From: Bacteroidota bacterium
Lineage (GTDB): Bacteria > Bacteroidota > Bacteroidia > Cytophagales > Cyclobacteriaceae
Length of the DNA stretch: 15,395 bases
Direction: 5' to 3'
Assembly (NCBI GenBank): GCA_003242315.1
Contig: QGUY01000073.1
Span: 1-15,395 of the forward strand
Position 1 is the first letter of the stretch; every line of letters begins with the position of its first letter. Shown one piece after another: positions 7,037 to 15,071 of the stretch. The notes beneath the pieces were generated by a model that was given only the letters and a program-made list of their open reading frames with translations, did not search any database and was not told the DNA's origin. A program made the position numbers and the translations under genes.

Positions 7037-7051
7037 TGGAATAGTTTTTGA
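7037..7051 (+). promoter_or_regulatory. Sigma-54-like promoter candidate upstream of htpG
   Basis: TGG at 7037-7039 and TTG at 7048-7050 are separated by 8 bases, the spacing of the sigma-54 -24/-12 consensus TGGCACG-N4-TTGC. The final C is an A here, so the match is incomplete. Transcription would start near 7062, about 27 bases before the htpG ATG. The site can also be read loosely as a housekeeping -7 element (TAGTTTTTG with one extra base). Confidence 0.4.
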
Positions 7052-7088
7052 AAATCGCCCCTCACACATCTTTAACCTGAAACGACCT

Positions 7089-8987
7089 ATGGCAACTGCA
7101 GAAAAAGGCACCATTTCTATTCATACCGAGAACATTTTCCCGATCATCAAGAAGTTTCTCTACTCTGATCACGAAATATTCCTCCGTGAACTGGTCTCCA
7201 ACGCCGTTGATGCCACCCAAAAGCTGCGAAAACTAGTGTCGCTTGGCGAATACCAGGGCGAACTCGGAGACCTCCGAATAGAAGTGGAGTTCGACAAGAA
7301 AAAGAAAACTATTACGGTCCGTGATAAGGGCATCGGCATGACGGCGGATGAAATCAAGAAATATATCAACCAGATCGCTTTTTCCGGCGCAGCCGAATTC
7401 ATAGAAAAATTCAAGGACAAGACCGACGCAAAAGACATCATCGGAAAATTCGGTCTTGGCTTTTATTCAGCCTTCATGGTGGCGGATAAGGTCGAGATCA
7501 TCTCACGTTCCTATTCTGCAGGCGAAGATGAAGCCGCTCATTGGGTATGCGATGGATCGACCGAATTTGAGTTGGAGCCGACCAAGAAGGCTGAACGCGG
7601 AACCGACGTCATCCTCCACATCAACAAAGACTCCGAAGAATTCCTCGATGAGTGGCGTCTGAAGGGCATTCTCGAAAAGTACTGCAAGTTCCTCCCCGTA
7701 GAAATCAAGTTCGGCACAGAGGAACACAGCGAACGTGATGGAGAAGACAAGGACGGCAAGCCGAAATACAAGACGGTAAAACGCGACAGGATCATCAACA
7801 ACACCAACCCCCTGTGGACCCGTCAACCTGCCGACCTCAAGGATGAAGACTACCTCGCTTTCTATAAGGAGTTATATCCTTTCTCGGAAGACCCATTGTT
7901 CTGGATTCACCTCAACGTCGACTATCCGTTCACGCTGACCGGTATCCTGTACTTCCCGAAGGTTAAGAACGACTTCGAGCTTCACAAGAACAAAATACAA
8001 CTCTACAGTCGCCAGGTTTTCATCACCGATGAGGTTAAAGATGTTGTACCGGATTTTCTGATGCTGCTGCACGGCGTGCTGGATTCTCCGGACATTCCGC
8101 TGAACGTCTCGCGCAGTTACCTGCAGAGCGACTCCAATGTCAAGAAGATCAGCCAGCATATCACGAAGAAAGTGGCCGACAAGCTTCAGGATATGTTCCG
8201 CAAGGAACGCGCGGAATTTGAGAAGAAGTGGGATGACATCAGCATCTTCGTGAAGTATGGTATGATCAGCGATGAGAAATTCTACGACCGCGCCAAGGAA
8301 TTTGCTTTGCTGAAGAACATAGAGAAAAAATATTTCACCCTTGACGAATACAGGGAAAAGGTAGCTCCTACGCAGACGGACAAGGACAAGCAAGTCATTT
8401 TCCTCTACACGTCAGATCCAGGCAAACAGGACAGCTTCATCCAGAGTGCGCTCAACAAATCGTATGACGTCCTCATCCTTGATGGTATCCTGGACAATCA
8501 CTTCATCAATACGCTTGAGCAAAAGCTGGAGAAGACACACATCCGTCGCGTCGACAGCGACACCGTAGAAAAGCTCATCGATAAGGATGAAAAACTCGAC
8601 AGTGTTCTCACCCAGGAAGAAAAAGACCAGGTGAAGGCTATCTTCGAAAAGGCCATCGACAATAAGAACATGACGGTTACGGTAGAGTCGATGTCCACCG
8701 ACGAATTGCCTGTCGTCATCACGATGAGCGAGTTCATGCGCCGCATGAAGGACATGGCCAAACTCGGGGGAGGCGGATTTGCCTTCATGGGCAACATGCC
8801 CGACAGCTACAACGTCGCCGTCAACGCGAACCACGCCATCATCCAGCGGATCATCCGTACGGAGGCGGAAGAGGACAAGCTCAAACTTGCCAAGCAGGCG
8901 TATGATCTGGCCCTGCTTTCGCAGAATATGCTCACCGGAGCGGATCTCACCCGGTTTATCCGTCGGAGTGTCGAACTTGTTTCTTAG
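7089..8987 (+). CDS. htpG: Molecular chaperone HtpG (Hsp90)
   Basis: ATP-dependent cytosolic chaperone of the Hsp90 family; 632 residues is the usual bacterial length. The N-terminal GHKL ATPase domain shows Glu34 and Asn38 in RELVSN, the DKGIGM loop with Asp79, and the GKFGLGF lid motif at 119-125. The middle domain includes SDDIPLNVSR-like SPDIPLNVSRSYLQ around 337-350, which contacts the ATP phosphate through Arg. The C-terminal dimerisation domain runs to the end. The start at 7089 gives MATAEKGTISIHTENIF, as in Bacteroidota homologs. It stands alone between DUF4293 and a secreted repeat protein. A sigma-54-like promoter lies at 7037-7051. No oddities in the coding sequence were seen. Confidence 0.97.
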   Translation: MATAEKGTISIHTENIFPIIKKFLYSDHEIFLRELVSNAVDATQKLRKLVSLGEYQGELGDLRIEVEFDKKKKTITVRDKGIGMTADEIKKYINQIAFSGAAEFIEKFKDKTDAKDIIGKFGLGFYSAFMVADKVEIISRSYSAGEDEAAHWVCDGSTEFELEPTKKAERGTDVILHINKDSEEFLDEWRLKGILEKYCKFLPVEIKFGTEEHSERDGEDKDGKPKYKTVKRDRIINNTNPLWTRQPADLKDEDYLAFYKELYPFSEDPLFWIHLNVDYPFTLTGILYFPKVKNDFELHKNKIQLYSRQVFITDEVKDVVPDFLMLLHGVLDSPDIPLNVSRSYLQSDSNVKKISQHITKKVADKLQDMFRKERAEFEKKWDDISIFVKYGMISDEKFYDRAKEFALLKNIEKKYFTLDEYREKVAPTQTDKDKQVIFLYTSDPGKQDSFIQSALNKSYDVLILDGILDNHFINTLEQKLEKTHIRRVDSDTVEKLIDKDEKLDSVLTQEEKDQVKAIFEKAIDNKNMTVTVESMSTDELPVVITMSEFMRRMKDMAKLGGGGFAFMGNMPDSYNVAVNANHAIIQRIIRTEAEEDKLKLAKQAYDLALLSQNMLTGADLTRFIRRSVELVS

Positions 8988-9015
8988 AACGGCCTGAAAT
9001 TCCGTAAATTAGCCT

Positions 9016-9063
9016 GCAATATGGGGGAAAATTTTGCCCCTGCGCACCATACTCCCCCATTGC
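9016..9063 (+). terminator. Imperfect hairpin after htpG (terminator or leader element)
   Basis: GCAATATGGGGGA at 9016-9028 pairs with TCCCCCATTGC at 9053-9063 as an 11-bp stem with a TA bulge and a loop of 24 bases. It lies 28 bases after the htpG stop and 16 bases before the start of the next gene. No U-tract follows, so it may end htpG transcription by another route, or fold in the leader of the next gene and affect its translation. Confidence 0.4.
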
Positions 9064-9079
9064 GGCGTTAATGCGGTTA

Positions 9080-9928
9080 ATGAAAAAGGCGATTCTTTTT
9101 GTGGCTTTTGGATTACCCCTCCTGGCGTTCGGCCAGGAGCAGGATGCCCCGCGCGACGAGCGGTTTACCATCGACACACCCGTAACGCTGGACTTCAAGA
9201 AGGAGGAAGAAGAAACCGCGAAACCCAAGAAAAAGAAGAAGCCAAAGAAGAAGGTTTTTTACGGAATTAAGACCCGGAAGGGATTTACGAAGAAAGGTGT
9301 TGGCGACCGCGTAGTGTACGAGTTGTTTTACGTGCTCAAGACACCGGAACGACCCGAGACTTTTGTCCGCGATATCTATTGGTACGACTACACCCGTCGC
9401 GAGATTCGCAAGACTTCGACCTTCGATCCCACGAAGGGCGTCCTGCTACACGGACCTTATGAGAAGAGACAGGGTGACGTCCTGCTGGAGAAAGGCATTT
9501 TCTACAAAGGCACGAAGCACGGTCGGTGGATGAAATACGATCGCGACAGTGTGCTGGTCGACAAGGAAAAATATTACAAAGGCTGGCCGCGTGAGTCGCT
9601 CGTGTCCTACTACGATCCCGGCACGCACCGCAAGATGAAGGAAATCACTCCCATCGAGTACGGGGAGAAGGAAGGGTATTACTACCGCTTTCACGAGAAC
9701 GGAACGATCGCCGTCATGGGGGAATACCAATGGGATCAACGGATTGGTGAATGGATCGAAAACTATCCCGACGGCAAACGCAAACGGATAATTGCATACC
9801 CTGAAAAACCCTTCGATACCAGCACCCCCGCCTACATCAAGATGGAATGGGACGAGAAGGGGAAGGAAATTTACCGCAACAACGTGACCCCGGCCCGCAC
9901 AGGTCGAGCTTCCGTCGGCGGTCAATGA
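9080..9928 (+). CDS. Exported MORN/YwqK-type repeat protein
   Basis: Start taken at the second ATG (9080), giving 282 residues opening MKKAILFVAFGLPLLAFGQ, a good signal peptide; the ATG at 9071 only adds MRL. Next comes an acidic-then-basic low-complexity stretch (EEEE followed by KKKKKPKKK, about residues 40-58). The rest holds recurring units of the MORN-variant type: GPYEKRQGD, KGTKHGRWMKYD, YGEKEGYYYRFHENG and QRIGEWIENYPDG. Such proteins in Bacteroidota are often labelled YwqK-family 'antitoxin', though that label does not imply a toxin here and none is present. It probably acts in the periplasm or on the cell surface; function unknown. Its stop overlaps the stop of the convergent yraN gene by seven bases. 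Confidence 0.75.
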   Translation: MKKAILFVAFGLPLLAFGQEQDAPRDERFTIDTPVTLDFKKEEEETAKPKKKKKPKKKVFYGIKTRKGFTKKGVGDRVVYELFYVLKTPERPETFVRDIYWYDYTRREIRKTSTFDPTKGVLLHGPYEKRQGDVLLEKGIFYKGTKHGRWMKYDRDSVLVDKEKYYKGWPRESLVSYYDPGTHRKMKEITPIEYGEKEGYYYRFHENGTIAVMGEYQWDQRIGEWIENYPDGKRKRIIAYPEKPFDTSTPAYIKMEWDEKGKEIYRNNVTPARTGRASVGGQ

Positions 9929-10272
9929 ACGGCATCCTCCAGCTGAATAATCTCCGGCGGGTCAGTAAGGCGTACAGAAATTATGTCGAAGCGGACATTG
10001 CCCTGCCAGTCGGTGGCGAAAATGAAATTCTCGGCCGCCTTGAGCATCCTTTCCGATTTCTTCCAGTCAACAAAATCCTCGGGCTGACCGTACTCAAGGG
10101 ATGTGCGGGCTTTGACCTCCACGAAGACGAGCCAATCATCGCGCTGCGCAACCAGGTCGATCTCCGACTTCCCGTAGCGGTAGTTGCGGAAGAGAATGGT
10201 GTATCCCTTGCCTACCAGGTAGTCGGCCGCCAGTTGCTCGCCTTTGGCGCCGGCTTCCATTTTATCGGTCAT
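9922..10272 (-). CDS. yraN: YraN family (UPF0102) endonuclease-like protein
   Basis: 116 residues from the ATG at 10272-10270, the usual YraN length; an ATG at 10260 is an alternative start. The longer open frame to 10512 is rejected because it runs back through the divergent isomerase gene. Core motifs are GEQLAADYLVGKGY, RNYRYGKSEIDLVA with Glu37 and Asp39, and VFVEVKAR with Glu52 and Lys54, an arrangement like the PD-(D/E)XK nuclease fold. The family is widespread and of uncertain role, proposed to act on recombination or branched DNA. It is convergent with the repeat-protein gene (7-base overlap of the ends) and divergent from the isomerase gene. Confidence 0.9.
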   Translation of the reverse strand: MTDKMEAGAKGEQLAADYLVGKGYTILFRNYRYGKSEIDLVAQRDDWLVFVEVKARTSLEYGQPEDFVDWKKSERMLKAAENFIFATDWQGNVRFDIISVRLTDPPEIIQLEDAVH

Positions 10273-10282
10273 GATATTGTCA

Positions 10283-10290
10283 TACCTTTG
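10283..10290 (+). promoter_or_regulatory. Candidate -7 element for the isomerase - lipB operon
   Basis: TACCTTTG is an exact TAnnTTTG match 20 bases before the ATG at 10310. The expected -33 position holds a T-run rather than TTTG. Transcription would begin near 10297, so the leader would be very short. Confidence 0.45.
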
Positions 10291-10309
10291 AATCGGGAAA
10301 TTAGTGATT

Positions 10310-11317
10310 ATGTCAGCGACATTGAAACACATTGAGGGATTTACCCGACAATTAGCCGATGCGTTAAAAATGGGGCAGACGATGGACCTGCACCGTCCCG
10401 GAAGCGATACGCGCAACATCGTCATTTCAGGGATGGGCGCGTCGGGAATCGCTGCCAACCTCGTTGAATCGCTTACGTTCGGACGTGTTCCGATTCCCAT
10501 TACGGTCTGCAAGAGTTACAGTTTACCTCAGTTCGTCAGTCCGCATACGCTGTTTATCGCGTGCTCGTACACCGGCGATACCGAAGAGACCGTAGCCGCA
10601 TTGCACAAGGCGCTCCTGAAGCGTGCCAGCATTATCGCGGTGGCATCGGGCGGAAAACTCCTTGACATCGCCCGCGAATACAACCTTTTCTACATTCAAC
10701 TGCCCGCCGGAGCGGAAAGCGGCCGATACATGATCGGCCACATGATGACCGCGCTGCTGTATGCGCTGTACCACACAAATCTTATCGGCGCTGCTTTCAT
10801 CAAGGAAACGGAAAATGCAATAGAATACATCGACCGCGGAGAAAAGGCGATCCAGGTCGAAGCCGAACTTATCGCACGAAAACTCAAGGGCAAGCTTCCC
10901 ATCATCTATTGCGACGCGCGTCTTCACGCAATGGCTACGCGCTTCCAGCAACAGCTGAATGAAAACTCCAAACATCTCGCGCACGTGAACGTGTTTCCCG
11001 AGATGAATCACAATGAGCTGACAGGCTGGCAACATCCGGAAGCCATCCTTCCTCTGCTGCAGGTCATCTACCTATACTCCGATCACGATCACGAGCGCAT
11101 CGAAAAGCGGATGGAAATCTGCCGGAGCATATTCGAAGGAAAATCCAACCCCATCATCGACATCGTTGCGGAAGGAGCGTCCCTGCTTGAACAGTATTAC
11201 TACCTGTTGCACCTGACTGATTGGATTTCGTACTGGCTGGCAAGGGAGAACGGCGTGGAACCAGATCCCTCCGAAACGCGGTTATACCTGAAAAAGGAGC
11301 TTGACAAATCACAGTGA
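10310..11317 (+). CDS. Bifunctional phosphoglucose/phosphomannose isomerase (SIS domain)
   Basis: Interconverts fructose 6-phosphate with glucose 6-phosphate and mannose 6-phosphate. 335 residues from the ATG at 10310; a GTG at 10304 would add two residues. The first SIS domain shows ISGMGASGIAANL and the phosphate-binding CSYTGDTEET. The catalytic pair known for the PGI/PMI family is visible as Glu218 in LNENSK and His234 in NHNE, with the same 16-residue spacing as in the characterised archaeal enzyme. The C-terminal bact-PGI region runs to the end. The usual PPR-type motif is here ESGR, keeping only the Arg. The stop codon overlaps the lipB GTG start by four bases (GTGA), so translation is probably coupled. 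It may serve central metabolism or supply mannose 6-phosphate for cell-surface sugars. Confidence 0.92.
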   Translation: MSATLKHIEGFTRQLADALKMGQTMDLHRPGSDTRNIVISGMGASGIAANLVESLTFGRVPIPITVCKSYSLPQFVSPHTLFIACSYTGDTEETVAALHKALLKRASIIAVASGGKLLDIAREYNLFYIQLPAGAESGRYMIGHMMTALLYALYHTNLIGAAFIKETENAIEYIDRGEKAIQVEAELIARKLKGKLPIIYCDARLHAMATRFQQQLNENSKHLAHVNVFPEMNHNELTGWQHPEAILPLLQVIYLYSDHDHERIEKRMEICRSIFEGKSNPIIDIVAEGASLLEQYYYLLHLTDWISYWLARENGVEPDPSETRLYLKKELDKSQ

Positions 11318-12027
11318 ACGCCGTAATCAACCGGAAGGCCCGCTTTGAAGACCTGGGCCTGATGGATTATCAAGAGGCATGGGATTACCAGACCCGGCTC
11401 TTCCAACAGACCCTGGATGTTAAGTTAGCCAACAGGTCGCTGCCACCGGAACTTCAGCAGCCGACGGACAATCATGTATTGTTCGTCGAGCATCCTCATG
11501 TCTATACCCTGGGCCGCAACGGTAACCGGAACAACCTTCTCGTACCGGAAAATGATCTGCCAAGGATTGGAGCTTCATATTACCCGATCAATCGCGGTGG
11601 TGACATCACATATCATGGTCCGGGCCAAATCGTAGGCTATCCGGTACTCGATCTGGAGAATTTCTTTACAGACATCCATCGCTATATGCGGTCCCTGGAA
11701 GAAGCCGTAATCCTCACGCTTGCCGAATTTTCAATCCATGCGGAGCGTATTAACGGCCTGACCGGGGTATGGGTCGCGAACGGACGGGCACCGCGTAAGA
11801 TTTGCGCCCTCGGTGTGAAAACCAGCCGATGGGTAACCATGCACGGATTTGCCCTTAACGTCAATACCGATCTGAAATACTTTAACCACATTATTCCCTG
11901 CGGGATCAGCGATAAACAGGTAACGTCGATGGCAGAGGAGCTTGGTGGCCCTTTAGACATTAAAGCAGTAGCTTCCGTACTGAGGAACCATATCGCCCGG
12001 GTGTTTGGGATCGAGTGGACGGAATAA
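11314..12027 (+). CDS. lipB: Lipoyl(octanoyl) transferase LipB
   Basis: Transfers octanoyl groups from acyl carrier protein to lipoyl domains of pyruvate and 2-oxoglutarate dehydrogenases and the glycine cleavage H protein. 237 residues. Motifs are EHPHVYTLGRNG, the substrate loop RGGDITYHGPGQ, Lys162 in KICALGVK and the catalytic Cys196 in PCGISDKQVTS. The Lys-Cys spacing of 34 equals that of E. coli LipB (K135/C169). The start is a GTG at 11314 overlapping the upstream stop. An AAAGGAG site lies at 11293-11299, rather far (14 bases), consistent with coupling to upstream translation. No lipA is in the window. Confidence 0.96.
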   Translation: MNAVINRKARFEDLGLMDYQEAWDYQTRLFQQTLDVKLANRSLPPELQQPTDNHVLFVEHPHVYTLGRNGNRNNLLVPENDLPRIGASYYPINRGGDITYHGPGQIVGYPVLDLENFFTDIHRYMRSLEEAVILTLAEFSIHAERINGLTGVWVANGRAPRKICALGVKTSRWVTMHGFALNVNTDLKYFNHIIPCGISDKQVTSMAEELGGPLDIKAVASVLRNHIARVFGIEWTE

Positions 12028-12052
12028 CATGTGCTTATGAACCCAATCCTGC

Positions 12053-12076
12053 GGAGATGCACGGCCGTGCGTCTCT
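12053..12076. repeat. Second copy of the palindromic repeat, one arm altered
   Basis: The sequence differs from the copy at 2530-2553 mainly by GAGATGC in place of GAGACGC on the left arm, leaving a G-T wobble in the stem; ACGGCCGTGCGTCTCT is identical. It is followed by ACAAAGTAGAC. It lies 25 bases after the lipB stop in a gap of 124 bases and may help end the isomerase-lipB transcript. No other element was found in this gap with confidence. Confidence 0.75.
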
Positions 12077-12151
12077 ACAAAGTAGACCCGTTGTTTCCTG
12101 ATTTCGTCAAGTCTATTTCATCATCCCCTATTTCCGCCATACCTTAGCGTC

Positions 12152-12868
12152 ATGCTGCCAGAACTTCGCGATGTAATTTTAATCGACATTGAAACTGTAG
12201 CCTGTGCTCCAAACTATGACGCACTGGACGAACGCCTTAAAGTACAATGGGCCCGCAAGTCGTCATACCTGCGACGAAATGGTGAAGAGACTGATGCCGA
12301 TCTCTTCCACGCGCGCGCAGGCATCTACGCCGAGTTCGGGAAGATTGTGTGCATTGGCGCCGGTAAGTTCGTGGAAAACGAAGAGGGTAAGCTTATGCTG
12401 CGAACAAAAGCATATGCCGATCACAATGAGGGTCAGCTTCTTTCCGCCTTCAAAAGCATGCTGGAACGCACGGACCCCATGACAACGAGGCTGTGCGCTC
12501 ACAATGGCAAGGAATTTGACTTCCCTTATATCTGCAGGCGGATGCTTATTAATGGCATAACGCTGCCGTCATTGCTCACCCTTTCCGGAAAGAAACCGTG
12601 GGAAGTGCTCCATGAGGATACCATGGAGTTGTGGAAATTCGGGGACTTCAAACACTACACTTCACTCGACCTACTGGCAGCCGTGTTCAATATACCTTCC
12701 AGTAAGGACGGCATGGACGGAAGCCAGGTCAACCGTGTATACTACGAAGACAATGATCTTGATCGGATAGCATCCTACTGCCTGCGCGACGTGGTAGTCC
12801 TGGCGCAGCTTTACCTGCGTCTCCATGGACTGCCGCTGATAGAGGATAACAACATTATAAGAGCATAA
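12152..12868 (+). CDS. Predicted 3'-5' exonuclease, PolB-exonuclease-like (DEDDy)
   Basis: 238 residues resembling the stand-alone proteins related to the proofreading domain of family B DNA polymerases (DNA_pol_B_exo2 type). The DEDD metal ligands are visible: Asp12 and Glu14 in LIDIET (ExoI), Asp123 in AHNGKEFDFP (ExoII) and Asp213 with Tyr209 in YCLRD (ExoIII, DEDDy form). The expected activity is metal-dependent 3'-5' degradation of DNA or RNA ends; the natural substrate is not known. It is followed seven bases later by RNase R and probably cotranscribed. The ATG at 12152 starts two residues short of a typical N-terminus and no ribosome site is obvious. Confidence 0.87.
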   Translation: MLPELRDVILIDIETVACAPNYDALDERLKVQWARKSSYLRRNGEETDADLFHARAGIYAEFGKIVCIGAGKFVENEEGKLMLRTKAYADHNEGQLLSAFKSMLERTDPMTTRLCAHNGKEFDFPYICRRMLINGITLPSLLTLSGKKPWEVLHEDTMELWKFGDFKHYTSLDLLAAVFNIPSSKDGMDGSQVNRVYYEDNDLDRIASYCLRDVVVLAQLYLRLHGLPLIEDNNIIRA

Positions 12869-12875
12869 CAGGCCA

Positions 12876-15071
12876 ATGGGCAAAAAGAGGAAACAGGGCA
12901 AAGAAAAACTGGACAGGGCTAGCCTTGCTTCCGCCATAATGGATTTGTTCGCCCGCAGCTCGGGACAAGCTTTCAGCATCAAACAGCTGGCAAAAAAACT
13001 GGGCCTGAAAAAGAAGGCCGACGTCAAACAGGCAACGTTAGCCGTGCAGGAACTCGCTGTCCGTGGTAAACTCCGCCAACTCGCAAACGGAAGCTATTCA
13101 GCGTTACAAGTGCTGCAGGAAGCCGTCGGGCAAGTCGACCACGTGAGCTCACGGTTTGCCTATGTGGAGATTGGACCGGACCAACCTGACATTTTCATCA
13201 AGGCGCGAGACCTGGGATCGGCCTTTGACGGCGACACTGTTCGTGTGGCCATCTTTCCTACCAGGCACGGCGAGCATCCCGAAGGAAAGGTGATTGAAGT
13301 CATCAAGCGCAACAGGAACCGCTTCGTGGGAAGACTGGAACTGTCGCGCAACTTTGCCTTCGTCAAGCCCGACTTCAAAAAGATTCATGTCGATTTTTTC
13401 ATTTACCCGGAAAATGTAAACGGGGCGAAGACGGGCGATAAGGTGATTGTCGAGGTGACGGCCTGGCCTGAAGGTGACAAGAGTCCGGAAGCCAAGGTCG
13501 TCGAGATTCTCGGCAAAGCGGGCGAAAACGAAGCGGAGATTCACTCCATCATGGCCGAATTCGGCCTCCCATTCCGCTTTCCCGAGAACGTCATTGCGGA
13601 GGCTTCGGCTATCGACGCTGGCATTACACCAGATGAGATCAAGAAGCGACGTGACTTCCGCGATGTACCCACGTTCACTATTGACCCCGAAGACGCGAAG
13701 GACTTTGATGACGCGCTGTCTTTTCGCAAGCTCGAGAACGGCAACATTGAAGTGGGTGTACACATTGCGGATGTTACACACTATGTTAAGCCCGGCAGTA
13801 GTCTTGAAGAGGAAGCATTCGATAGAGCTACGTCTGTGTATCTCGTCGACCGGACCATCCCCATGCTGCCCGAGCGCCTTTCAAACGATTTGTGTTCTCT
13901 AAGACCGGTTGAAGATAAGCTTACGTTTTCTGCTGTTTTTGAACTTGACAAAAACGCCAACATCATCAACGAATGGTTCGGGCGGACGGTCATTCATTCC
14001 GATCGACGGTTCACTTATGAGGAAGCCCAGGAAATCCTGGAGTCGGGAAGCGGACCGTTTGCCGAAGAACTGCTGGCATTGAATGAACTCGCAAAGAAGC
14101 TGAAGAAGGAGCGCTTTGCCAGGGGCGCGGTGAACTTCGAAACGACAGAAGTAAAATTCGAGTTGGATGACAAGGGCAAGCCGCTCGCAATTGTTCCCAA
14201 GGTCCGGAAAGATGCACATAAACTGATTGAAGAGTTCATGCTCCTTGCGAACAAGCAGGTGGCAACGTATGTGTATAACCAAAAGAAAGGCGCAGTTAGA
14301 AACACTTTCGTTTATCGCATACACGACTTTCCCGATCCTGAAAAGGTTCACGACTTCGCGATCTTTGCACGCCAGTTTGGTCACGACCTCCAGGTTGAAC
14401 CTCATACCATATCGCGGTCACTCAACAAACTGATGGAAGAGATCGAGGGTAAACCTGAGCAAAACGTGCTTCAACAACTCGCAGTCCGTTCAATGGCGAA
14501 GGCGCGGTATTCCACGGAGGAGAAGGGGCATTTTGGACTGGCCTTTAGTCACTACACGCATTTCACATCTCCGATTCGGCGCTATCCGGACATGATGGTT
14601 CATCGGCTTCTCCAACATTATCTCGATGGTGGAGGTCCTGTTAATCGGGCCGCCTACGAACTGAAATGCGAGCACGCATCCGAACGGGAGAAACGTGCTG
14701 CGGATGCTGAACGCGCGTCGATCAAGTACAAGCAGGTTGAATACATGACGTTGGCGGAAGATCGCGAGTATGACGGTTTGATCAGCGGCGTGACGGAATG
14801 GGGTGTGTATGTTGAAATTGTAGACACGAAGGTCGAAGGCATGGTTCGAATGTCCGACCTTGATGACGACTACTACGAATATGACGAGAAGAAATACAGG
14901 ATCGTGGGTCGAAAGACCGGTAAGGTGTACCGCCTTGGAGACCGTGTTACCGTGCGCATAAAGAAGACCGATATTGACCGTCGTCTCATCGATCTTGTAT
15001 TTGTTACTCCAAAGATTGAATCTGAAACCAACCGAAAGACGGAACCTAAAAAGAGAAAATCGCGGCGATGA
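12876..15071 (+). CDS. rnr: Ribonuclease R
   Basis: Processive 3'-5' exoribonuclease of the RNase II/RNB family that degrades structured RNA. 731 residues: a lysine-rich N-terminus with a winged-helix region (~15-75), two cold-shock OB folds (~80-210), the RNB domain (~255-590) and an S1 domain (~632-711), ending in a basic KKRKSRR tail. The active-site cluster DPEDAKDFDDA supplies Asp270, Asp276, Asp278 and Asp279. The family signature HFGLAFSHYTHFTSPIRRYP lies near 551-570. The gene begins seven bases after the exonuclease stop, and its TGA overlaps the ATG of the polyprenyl synthase by four bases. Identification is firm. Confidence 0.96.
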   Translation: MGKKRKQGKEKLDRASLASAIMDLFARSSGQAFSIKQLAKKLGLKKKADVKQATLAVQELAVRGKLRQLANGSYSALQVLQEAVGQVDHVSSRFAYVEIGPDQPDIFIKARDLGSAFDGDTVRVAIFPTRHGEHPEGKVIEVIKRNRNRFVGRLELSRNFAFVKPDFKKIHVDFFIYPENVNGAKTGDKVIVEVTAWPEGDKSPEAKVVEILGKAGENEAEIHSIMAEFGLPFRFPENVIAEASAIDAGITPDEIKKRRDFRDVPTFTIDPEDAKDFDDALSFRKLENGNIEVGVHIADVTHYVKPGSSLEEEAFDRATSVYLVDRTIPMLPERLSNDLCSLRPVEDKLTFSAVFELDKNANIINEWFGRTVIHSDRRFTYEEAQEILESGSGPFAEELLALNELAKKLKKERFARGAVNFETTEVKFELDDKGKPLAIVPKVRKDAHKLIEEFMLLANKQVATYVYNQKKGAVRNTFVYRIHDFPDPEKVHDFAIFARQFGHDLQVEPHTISRSLNKLMEEIEGKPEQNVLQQLAVRSMAKARYSTEEKGHFGLAFSHYTHFTSPIRRYPDMMVHRLLQHYLDGGGPVNRAAYELKCEHASEREKRAADAERASIKYKQVEYMTLAEDREYDGLISGVTEWGVYVEIVDTKVEGMVRMSDLDDDYYEYDEKKYRIVGRKTGKVYRLGDRVTVRIKKTDIDRRLIDLVFVTPKIESETNRKTEPKKRKSRR

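Noticed and set aside
7048..7080. Sigma-32-type heat-shock promoter (TTGAAA) before htpG
   Set aside because: No CCCAT-like -10 block at a suitable spacing was found.
9080..10272. Toxin-antitoxin module made of the YwqK-like protein and the YraN nuclease-like protein
   Set aside because: The genes are convergent, the first is exported while the second is cytosolic, and YraN is a conserved housekeeping-type family.
10273..10512. N-terminal extension of 80 codons for the YraN protein
   Set aside because: It runs antisense through the start of the isomerase gene, has no similarity to YraN, and makes the protein far longer than the family.
12140..12147. TACCTTAG as a -7 element for the exonuclease - rnr operon
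   Set aside because: It is one mismatch from consensus but only four bases from the ATG, so transcription would start at or inside the gene, and there is no -33 box.
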